Assembly: GCA_020054865.1 (NCBI GenBank)
Contig: JAIHAR010000022.1
Coordinates: forward strand, 1-33,766
Origin: Deferribacteraceae bacterium
GTDB taxonomy: Bacteria; Chrysiogenota; Deferribacteres; Deferribacterales; Deferrivibrionaceae
Direction of reading: 5' to 3'
DNA length: 33,766 nt
The position numbers and the translations under genes are program-made. Positions 17,328 to 23,452 of the stretch are shown here, piece by piece. Positions within the stretch are counted from its first letter, which is position 1. Each line of letters opens with the position of its first letter. The notes under the pieces are model-generated. The model did not search any database, was not told where the DNA came from, and saw nothing but the letters and a program-made list of their open reading frames with translations.

Positions 17328-19157
17328 TTACCTTTGTCTTTTGCTTAACATAACAATATCTTTCAAAACTTGAGGGTTTTTTGCTTCCATCCATTTTTTA
17401 TAAAAATCTTTGCCATTTACAACCTGCGCTATTGCCGATAAAGCCTTAAGATGAAAATTCCTTTCATCTCTGCTTCCAATAAGCACAAAAATCACATTGA
17501 TTTTCTTATTTTCCTCAAAAACTACCCCTTCTTTATTTCTTACAATAACCACATCAAATATTTTCTCCCCCTCAACTATTACGTGAGGAATGGCAATATT
17601 ATCCCCAAGAACGCTGGAGTATCTTTTTTCTTTGTCACACAGCAGGTTGTAAACTTCATCACCCGAAAGACCAATCCTCTGGCCAAGTTTTTCTGAAATT
17701 TCCTTATAAAGCTCTTCATATGTCATTCTGCTTTCAAAATCAAAAACAAGTGCTTTTTTTACAAGTTTGTCAAATCTATCCTCTTTAATTGAGTCTCTTT
17801 CCTTTAAAATATTCCGAAGCTCTTTTTCAAGCCTTATTCCCGTCAATTCCTTATTTAAAATTCTTTCGATAACATGTAGCAGGGCATATTCCTGGTTATT
17901 TTTTGCTCTTCCATATAAAATATATACAAAAAAGCTGATTATCATAAAAACCACTGTTGCAATTATTGCTTCAAGTCCTATTTCATAAATAAGAAAAAGA
18001 TAAAAAACTATCCCTGCAATTTGCAGGTAAGGATACATAGGTGCCCTGAATTGAGGCTTATAGTTTGTAAGCCTGCTTTCTCTCATTACTATAACTGAAA
18101 AATTAGCCAAAATATATGTAAGTATAAGGGAGGTGGAAGCCACTTCTACTAACAGATTCAAATTTAAAAATAATCCTGAAATTACTATTAGACCGGTAAC
18201 AATTATTGAAACAAAAGGTGTCTTATATTTTGCCGATAATTTCTGGAAAGTCTTTGGAAACATGTTGTCTCTGCTTAATGCATATGGATACCTTGATGCC
18301 GACATTATCCCTACATTTGCAGCTGAAGTAAATGCAATAATTGCAGCTATGGAAAGCAATACTTTTCCTTTTACCCCCATTGAAGCAGATGCAGCATCGG
18401 AAATAGGTGTCAAGGAATTAAAAAGATTCTCTCCGGGCAAAACTCCTACAGTAACAAAAACTATTAATGTATATAATACTGATACAGTTAAAAGCGCACC
18501 GATTAACCCCTTTGGAATCATCCTCGAGTCTCTGGTCTCCTCAGCAAGACTTGCTACTTTTAAAAGTCCTCCATAGGAGACAAATACGAAACCTGATGCA
18601 GATAAAATCCTGGATATATCAAAGTCTTTGATAAATGTAGAGTAATTACCAAAATCAATTTTGCCAGCACTACTTAAAAAAAAGTAAGATAAAATTGCAA
18701 ACAGGAGCAAAACCAAGACCGATTGAGCCTTTCCTGCCTTACTGACGCCTAAGTAGTTTATAATTAAAAAGACCAAACAGATAAGAATAGCTATTAATTT
18801 TGGATTCAAACTAAAAATTATTTCAGAATAAACAGACAGACCTATCAGGGCAAATGTTGCCTTAAATATAAGGGAAAACCAGCTTAAAATACCTGCAACA
18901 GTACCTACACCTGCCCCTAAACTTCTTGTAACAAAAAAATATCCACCACCAGCCTTTGGCATCGCCGTAACAAGCTCCGAAATACTCAAAACCCCTGGAA
19001 TAGACATTAATCCAGCAAACAGATAGGCAATCGACACAGTGGTGCCACACATACCATATGCAATACCCGGCAGCAAAAATACCCCGGAGCTTACCATTGA
19101 GCCAATAGCAATAGAATATATATCAATTAATTTCAGACCTTTTTCAAGCTTACTCAT
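17328..19157 (-). CDS. APC-superfamily amino-acid permease fused to a PTS EIIA-type domain
   Basis: A 609-residue inner-membrane transporter. Residues 1 to about 420 are an APC-type permease with about twelve helices; helix 1 carries the unwound substrate/cation segment SIAIGSMVSSGVFLLPG, and EEtrd-like EETRDSRMIPKG is at about 206-217. A linker (420-460) leads to a PTS EIIA type-2 domain (about 460-605). Its active-site histidine motif is DNIAIPH (His525), with a second conserved histidine at NFHLKALSAIAQ (His569). The histidine is retained, so phosphorylation by HPr or NPr, and control of uptake by it, is plausible. Amino-acid transport is inferred from the fold; the substrate is unknown. 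No ribosome-binding site precedes the ATG, which lies six bases after a -10-like hexamer. Confidence 0.9.
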   Translation of the reverse strand: MSKLEKGLKLIDIYSIAIGSMVSSGVFLLPGIAYGMCGTTVSIAYLFAGLMSIPGVLSISELVTAMPKAGGGYFFVTRSLGAGVGTVAGILSWFSLIFKATFALIGLSVYSEIIFSLNPKLIAILICLVFLIINYLGVSKAGKAQSVLVLLLFAILSYFFLSSAGKIDFGNYSTFIKDFDISRILSASGFVFVSYGGLLKVASLAEETRDSRMIPKGLIGALLTVSVLYTLIVFVTVGVLPGENLFNSLTPISDAASASMGVKGKVLLSIAAIIAFTSAANVGIMSASRYPYALSRDNMFPKTFQKLSAKYKTPFVSIIVTGLIVISGLFLNLNLLVEVASTSLILTYILANFSVIVMRESRLTNYKPQFRAPMYPYLQIAGIVFYLFLIYEIGLEAIIATVVFMIISFFVYILYGRAKNNQEYALLHVIERILNKELTGIRLEKELRNILKERDSIKEDRFDKLVKKALVFDFESRMTYEELYKEISEKLGQRIGLSGDEVYNLLCDKEKRYSSVLGDNIAIPHVIVEGEKIFDVVIVRNKEGVVFEENKKINVIFVLIGSRDERNFHLKALSAIAQVVNGKDFYKKWMEAKNPQVLKDIVMLSKRQR

Positions 19158-19192
19158 AATAATTCAATACCAGACTAATTAATTATTTTCAA
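19157..19192 (-). promoter_or_regulatory. Candidate leaderless promoter of the APC-EIIA permease gene
   Basis: On the minus strand: TTGAAA (19192-19187), a 17-bp spacer ending TGG (extended -10 type), TATTGA (19169-19164), six bases, then ATG. No Shine-Dalgarno sequence. The -10 is a weak match on its own. Confidence 0.35.
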
Positions 19193-19235
19193 GGAATGAA
19201 TATAATGCAGAAAAAATTACTAAGGCAAAGAAATT

Positions 19236-19943
19236 TTACTTTTTAAAAACCTTATTAAGCTCTTTAACAATATAATCCATATGCAGATTCATAGCATTGT
19301 AAGCCGCCAGTGGCTTGCCTTCTCTTATCGCATTAAATATTGCCGAATGCTGATTGAAAAGCTCCTCGTGACTCTTTTCATCGGTATACATTCTTGAGCG
19401 AACTTCAAAGCTTACTTTTTCTATCCATTCGTAAATATTGTTCATAATATGGATTAGAAGAACATTGTGGGTGGCATAACTTATTGTGGAATGAAAATTT
19501 GCATCAGGAATGTAACCTATCTGACCGTAATCCTTGGCATCTTTCATCTCATTTAAATATTCTTGCATCTGGGCTATCTCTTTATCCGTAGCCCTTTCAG
19601 CGGCAGTGTAAGCTGCCCATGTCTCAAGAATTCGCCTTACTTCCATAAGATCAAAAATTGCATTATCCTTTTTTGCAAATTCTTCCAAAAAACCGTCGAA
19701 AGAGTCAGAAGTAGCCGATTTAACATAAGTACCATCACCTTGGATTTGTTCAAGAAACCCCTTAGCCTCAAGTTTTTGCAATGCTTCTCTCAAAGAAGGT
19801 CTGCTTACTCCTATACTTGCAGCCAATTCCCTTTCAGGAGGTAATTTTTCACCTGGCTTTAATTTTCCCGAAACAATAAGACCCTTTATTTGCTCATAAA
19901 TTTCATCACTGACCTTTTTCGGTTTTATCTTTTGAAATACCAC
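19236..19943 (-). CDS. GntR/FadR-family repressor (LldR/GlcC-like), likely lactate/glycolate regulator
   Basis: A 235-residue transcription factor. The N-terminal winged helix (about 8-75) has the FadR-subfamily sequence DEIYEQIKGLIVSGKLKPGE, LPPERELAASIGVSRPSLRE and ALQKLEAKGFLEQIQGDGTY. The C-terminal all-helical FCD effector domain (about 85-230) shows the metal/ligand histidines in DANFHSTISYATHN, FNQHSAIFNAI and MNLHMDYIV. FadR-type FCD regulators (LldR, GlcC, PdhR) recognise TGGTnnnACCA, and exactly this motif lies at both promoters of the adjacent lactate divergon. The GTG at 19943 is the only suitable start; it lies 38 nt inside glcF, with GGGAG about ten bases upstream. The gene is the last of the glcD operon, so autoregulation is expected. 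Confidence 0.93.
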   Translation of the reverse strand: MVFQKIKPKKVSDEIYEQIKGLIVSGKLKPGEKLPPERELAASIGVSRPSLREALQKLEAKGFLEQIQGDGTYVKSATSDSFDGFLEEFAKKDNAIFDLMEVRRILETWAAYTAAERATDKEIAQMQEYLNEMKDAKDYGQIGYIPDANFHSTISYATHNVLLIHIMNNIYEWIEKVSFEVRSRMYTDEKSHEELFNQHSAIFNAIREGKPLAAYNAMNLHMDYIVKELNKVFKK

Positions 19944-21168
19944 TTTTCACAATCTCCCTTGCATAGTACACAATCGGATGCTCAACTTTTGCATTGCTTC
20001 CTGATTCAACAATAGCATCAGTTAATTGCATAGCACATCCAGGGCAGGGTGTAAACAATTTTTCAATACCTTTGCTTTTTACTTCAAAGGCTTTACTCAT
20101 CCCCACCGCCTTCGAATCATCATATTTTTTCATATTAAAAGTACCACCAAAACCGCAGCAGCTCTGATTTTCAAGTGTAATATTTTCACCTTTAATATTT
20201 TTTGCAACATGGCTTTTAAGTCTTTCTTTTTTTGTAGACCTGTAATGGCAAGGGATGTGGGTAGTATATCTCTCATTTAATTTTACTTCGAAATTAACAC
20301 CCAAAACTTCATCCAAAAACATCAATATGTCAAAAAATGGCTTATTTGCAATTATGCCCGTAACTTTGGGTCCCATCTCACTAAGCGCATACTGACATGT
20401 AGGACAGCATGTAATTACATACTCACAATCTATGTCATTAATATGATTCAGATTTTCATCTACCATCTTTTTATAAGTCTCAATCTCGCCAAGTGTCGCA
20501 GCAGGGATACCGCAACATTTGTTTATTTCCGGTACATAAACAGTAACGCCAAAATGATTAAGAACACTTATAATTGCTTCTCCCCATTCAGGGAAAAGAA
20601 AATTTGCTGCACAGCCTGGATAAAAGTAAACTTTCATCTTTTCATTATCAGCTTTGTGCAATCCCCCATGGGTCTTTGTAAAAGGTTTTGATGCCACCTG
20701 TTTTATGTTTCTTTTGGAAAAAGAGCCCAATAGTGGTTTAAAAATATCATCTTTTACCCTTTTGGCTCCAAATTTAAGTCCAATGTGCATAAGCGGAGCA
20801 ACTCTTGCCAGAAGATCCGGCTTTTCCATAACTATTTTTAAAACAACCTTCCCCCACGATGGCAGTTTTTCTATTTTCCTCAATACTGCTTTAGCTCTTA
20901 AAAATATCTCATCTGTTTTCACTCCGCTTGGGCAATTTTCCTTGCATCTTCCGCACAATATACAGTAATCAAGGTGTTTTAAAATACTGCCTGCCTTGTC
21001 AAGACGCCCCTCATATACCGATTCGATAAGAGAAATTTTGCCTCTTGCAACAGCACTTTCATTTAAATCTTTTTGATAAAGCGGACAGTGTGCCTGGCAT
21101 GTACCACATTTCATACACTGCAGCACAAGCTCTTCCAGCTCTTTTAACTCTTTTATCAAATCTTCCAT
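19906..21168 (-). CDS. glcF: GlcF-like iron-sulfur subunit of a D-lactate/glycolate dehydrogenase
   Basis: A 420-residue electron-transfer subunit. Two [4Fe-4S] ferredoxin motifs lie at the N terminus (Cys18, 21, 24, 28 in CMKCGTCQAHCP; Cys69, 72, 75, 79 in CILCGRCKENCP). Two cysteine-rich CCG domains follow: YFYPGCAANFLFPEWG with CCGIPAATLG and CCPTCQYAL, then HIPCHYRST with CCGFGGTFN and PCPGCAMQL. This is the domain order of GlcF, which passes electrons from the flavoprotein GlcD to quinone or another acceptor. The start codon directly abuts the glcD stop. The substrate (D-lactate or glycolate) cannot be separated by sequence; the Lut genes next door favour lactate. Confidence 0.93.
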   Translation of the reverse strand: MEDLIKELKELEELVLQCMKCGTCQAHCPLYQKDLNESAVARGKISLIESVYEGRLDKAGSILKHLDYCILCGRCKENCPSGVKTDEIFLRAKAVLRKIEKLPSWGKVVLKIVMEKPDLLARVAPLMHIGLKFGAKRVKDDIFKPLLGSFSKRNIKQVASKPFTKTHGGLHKADNEKMKVYFYPGCAANFLFPEWGEAIISVLNHFGVTVYVPEINKCCGIPAATLGEIETYKKMVDENLNHINDIDCEYVITCCPTCQYALSEMGPKVTGIIANKPFFDILMFLDEVLGVNFEVKLNERYTTHIPCHYRSTKKERLKSHVAKNIKGENITLENQSCCGFGGTFNMKKYDDSKAVGMSKAFEVKSKGIEKLFTPCPGCAMQLTDAIVESGSNAKVEHPIVYYAREIVKSGISKDKTEKGQ

Positions 21169-22545
21169 CTAAAGCCCCATCTTTTGAGGATTCAAAAGGT
21201 TGTAAGGGTCAACACCTTTTTTAAGTTTTTTCATGTATTCTATAGTCCCTCTGCCTACTTCCATTTCAAGGTATTTGGCTTTTGCAAATCCTACCCCATG
21301 CTCACCACTCAATGTCCCTTCAAGTTCAAGTGCCTTAGCAAATATCTCGTCGATTGCTTTTTCAACCCTTAGCATCTCATCTTTATCTCGTTTGTCCGTA
21401 AGAATTGTCGGGTGAAGGTTACCATCGCCTGCATGTCCAAAAGTCCCGATTGTGAGATTGTATTTTTTTGTTATATCCTGAATTGCCCTCATCATGCCAG
21501 GAATTTTACTCCTGACCACAGTTGCATCTTCCAAAATAAGAGTTGGCTTTAGCCTTGCAAGGCTGCTTAAAGCTTTCCTCCTTGCCTCCCATAGTCTGTT
21601 TTTATCCTCAACCGTCTCAGCTATTTTTATATTTCCTTTGAGATTTTCGCATATTTTTTTAACAACTTCAAAATCATCCATAACCTGCCCTTCGTGACCA
21701 TCAAGTTCAATCAGCAAAAGGGCATCTGCAGCTGTGGGAAGACCTATTTTGGTAGCATCTTCCACTGTTTTTATCGTAAAATTATCCAGCAACTCAAGAG
21801 TAGCAGGTAAAATTTTAGCAGCAATAATTTCAGACACAGTCTCACAAGCCTTGATAATATCATCATAAATAACGAGCATTGACCTGCTAAACTTTGGCTT
21901 TGGTATAAGTTTTAAAACAAATTTTGTCATTACTCCCAGTAAACCTTCGGAAGAGACCATTAGGCCGGGCAGATTAAATCCTGTCACAAGTTTTACAGTT
22001 TTACCTCCCCCTTTTACATAATTGCCGTCCATATCAAAAAAATTCACACCCATCAAATAATCTTTGGTAACGCCGTATTTTAAGCCTCTGAGCCCTCCTG
22101 CATTTTCAGCAACATTTCCACCTATAGTCGAAATATTCATACTTCCTGGGTCAGGCGGATAAAAAAGTCCATTTTTTACAGCGGCATTAGCCAAATTAGC
22201 TGTAACAACACCTGCTTCTACAACCGCATACATATCGTTTTCATTTATTTCCAAAATTTTATTCAGTCCTGTTGTGAGCAGTACACACCCTTTTTTAACA
22301 GGCACAGTGCCACCACTTAAATTTGTGCCGGCGCCCCTTGTTACAAGGGGGATATTTTCATTTTTACAGAGAGTTATAATCTGTTTAATTTGCTCTTCAT
22401 TCTTAGGCTTTACCACAATATCAGGCTGGACAGGCTCAGCAGAAAATGCATCATAACTGTAACACATCGTATCTTCAGGCTTTGTAAAATAACCTCCCTG
22501 GCCCAGAATCTCTTCAAATTTTTTAACCAAAGATTTGCTTAGCAT
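21169..22545 (-). CDS. glcD: GlcD-like FAD-linked D-lactate/glycolate dehydrogenase
   Basis: A 458-residue FAD-binding oxidoreductase. The PCMH-type FAD domain shows VTRGAGTNLSGGTVPVK (about 60-76), FYPPDPGSMNISTIGGNVAE and GGLRGLKYGVT. The C-terminal FAD-oxidase domain has IGTFGHAGDGNLHPTI and GTLSGEHGVGFAKAKY, with the His residues that ligate the metal or hold the hydroxyacid. It oxidises a 2-hydroxyacid, probably D-lactate, to the keto acid. GAGGT precedes the ATG. Seventeen bases upstream ends a remnant of a TRAP permease gene, so an uptake gene probably once preceded it in the operon. Confidence 0.94.
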   Translation of the reverse strand: MLSKSLVKKFEEILGQGGYFTKPEDTMCYSYDAFSAEPVQPDIVVKPKNEEQIKQIITLCKNENIPLVTRGAGTNLSGGTVPVKKGCVLLTTGLNKILEINENDMYAVVEAGVVTANLANAAVKNGLFYPPDPGSMNISTIGGNVAENAGGLRGLKYGVTKDYLMGVNFFDMDGNYVKGGGKTVKLVTGFNLPGLMVSSEGLLGVMTKFVLKLIPKPKFSRSMLVIYDDIIKACETVSEIIAAKILPATLELLDNFTIKTVEDATKIGLPTAADALLLIELDGHEGQVMDDFEVVKKICENLKGNIKIAETVEDKNRLWEARRKALSSLARLKPTLILEDATVVRSKIPGMMRAIQDITKKYNLTIGTFGHAGDGNLHPTILTDKRDKDEMLRVEKAIDEIFAKALELEGTLSGEHGVGFAKAKYLEMEVGRGTIEYMKKLKKGVDPYNLLNPQKMGL

Positions 22546-22562
22546 CTAATACCTCAAATTAT

Positions 22563-22724
22563 TTATTTAAATACTAAATTTGGCAGCCACGTAATTATCT
22601 CAGGGAAAATTATGCAAAGCGCAAGGCCAATTAGCTGTAACAAAACAAATGGTACAATACCTTTGAATATATATCCCATTCTCATACTTACAGGAAACCT
22701 CCCTTGCTTACTGGCAAAACATCT
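22563..22724 (-). pseudogene. 3' remnant of a TRAP-transporter large permease gene (dctM/takM type)
   Basis: In the minus frame ending at 22563, an ATG at 22685 gives 40 residues beginning MRMGYIFKGIVPFVLLQLIG and ending FPEIITWLPNLVFK. This matches what I recall as the C terminus of TRAP large permeases (the segment after the last conserved helix, GxIPFVxLQLIGL...FPxxxxWLP). The frame continues upstream only to a stop at 22725-22727; the preceding several hundred codons are absent and the promoter/operator lies in their place. The stop is 17 nt before glcD, the spacing expected of an operon partner. It therefore looks like the tail of a deleted lactate/2-hydroxyacid TRAP permease. The identification is from memory of the family, without alignment. 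A functional 40-residue peptide cannot be excluded. Confidence 0.7.
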
Positions 22725-22726
22725 TT

Positions 22727-22740
22727 ATGGTCTTACCAAT
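22727..22740. promoter_or_regulatory. GntR/FadR-type operator (TGGT-CTT-ACCA) of the glcD operon
   Basis: ATGGTCTTACCAAT contains the core TGGT-N3-ACCA typical of FadR-subfamily regulators such as PdhR and LldR. It lies just downstream of the glcD-side -35, overlapping the expected -10/start region, and is a near copy of the lutC-side operator. The likely ligand is the GntR protein encoded at the end of the glcD operon. Confidence 0.65.
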
Positions 22741-22765
22741 TACCAAAATACAAAAAACATGTCAA
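22737..22765 (-). promoter_or_regulatory. Candidate promoter of the glcD-glcF-gntR operon
   Basis: On the minus strand: perfect TTGACA (22765-22760), followed by TGT as on the lutC side, a 17-bp spacer, and a poor -10 candidate TAATTG (22742-22737). Distance from -35 to operator (25 nt) is almost the same as for lutC (26 nt). Confidence 0.5.
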
Positions 22766-22836
22766 TAAAAAAATTTTTATTTATTCATTTTTTAGAAAAT
22801 TGTTTTATAGTAAATCAAAAATTTATTTAATTATTT

Positions 22837-22853
22837 CATTGTGTTACACAATG
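22837..22853. promoter_or_regulatory. Palindrome CATTGTG-TTA-CACAATG between the divergent promoters
   Basis: CATTGTGTTACACAATG has perfect 7-bp arms around TTA. It lies between the glcD and lutC promoters, outside both -35 elements (centre about 86 bp before the expected lutC start). This position suits an activator shared by both operons, for instance a CRP/FNR-family protein, but the sequence is not a standard CRP or FNR site and no candidate regulator is assigned. Confidence 0.5.
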
Positions 22854-22895
22854 AACAAATATTTTGCTCCAAATGCCTTAAATTATATAAAATTG

Positions 22896-22924
22896 TTGAC
22901 ATGTCGCCAATTTCTGAATATATT
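22896..22924 (+). promoter_or_regulatory. Promoter of the lutC-lutBA operon
   Basis: Perfect TTGACA (22896-22901), a 17-bp spacer and TATATT (22919-22924): the strongest housekeeping-type promoter in the window. The operator at 22922-22936 overlaps its -10 and start site, so the bound repressor would block polymerase. Confidence 0.75.
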
Positions 22925-22936
22925 GGTAAAACCAAT
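22922..22936. promoter_or_regulatory. GntR/FadR-type operator (ATTGGT-AAA-ACCAAT) of the lutC operon
   Basis: ATTGGTAAAACCAAT is a perfect inverted repeat with 6-bp arms and the FadR-subfamily core TGGT-N3-ACCA. It overlaps the -10 of the lutC promoter and precedes the AGGAG ribosome-binding site at 22941-22945. It is the same type of site as 22727-22740 on the glcD side. Confidence 0.75.
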
Positions 22937-22951
22937 TTGAAGGAGTCCACT

Positions 22952-23443
22952 ATGATCAGCATTGACACCGAGCTGAACAAATTTATTGAAAAAAGCGAAG
23001 CAGTCCAAACAAAATGCACGGTTTTAAAAAAAGATGACCTAAAAACAATTTTAAAGGACGGAAATTTTGATTATATCAAGTTGAATACGCCATTTAAAAC
23101 TTATTCAAAAGATTGTGAATTCACTGAATCAGGCGTATCAAAATCAATTGTAAATGCTGACTTTGCAATTGCAGAAACAGGGACGCTTGTAATTAACAGC
23201 GAAAACGAGCAGCTGAGACTTGCCACTATGGTCTCTGAAAGCCTATCAGTCGTTGTTTACAAATCAAACATAGTCTCTAAACTTGAAAACATAATATCTT
23301 TTATGAATGAGTCCACTTCCAGGGAAAACGCTTATATAGCTTTTATCACAGGACCAAGCAGGACAGCAGATATCGAAAGAGTGCTTACAATTGGGGTGCA
23401 TGGGCCTGTTGAATTAATTTGCTACATAATAGAAGATTTATAG
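22952..23443 (+). CDS. lutC: LutC-like lactate utilisation protein (LUD domain)
   Basis: A 163-residue LUD-domain protein, one component of the LutABC L-lactate oxidising complex. Recognisable features are VSKSIVNADFAIAETGTLVI, LRLATMVSESLSVVVYK and the C-terminal FITGPSRTADIERVLTIGVH with GPVELICYIIE. It is shorter than Bacillus LutC, mainly at the N terminus. The ATG at 22952 is chosen because AGGAG (22941-22945) precedes it and because a longer frame from 22841 would run through the promoter and operator. It ends seven bases before the next GGAG-led start, so it is co-transcribed with the fused lutBA gene. Confidence 0.9.
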   Translation: MISIDTELNKFIEKSEAVQTKCTVLKKDDLKTILKDGNFDYIKLNTPFKTYSKDCEFTESGVSKSIVNADFAIAETGTLVINSENEQLRLATMVSESLSVVVYKSNIVSKLENIISFMNESTSRENAYIAFITGPSRTADIERVLTIGVHGPVELICYIIEDL

Positions 23444-23452
23444 GAGCCAGTG

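Noticed and set aside
22612-22830. Plus-strand open frame of 72 codons in the lactate control region
   Set aside because: It runs antisense through the permease remnant and the operator; low complexity, no ribosome-binding site.
22841-22951. N-terminal extension of lutC to an upstream start at 22841
   Set aside because: The extension would translate the palindrome, the -35/-10 and the operator; the ATG at 22952 has a clear AGGAG.
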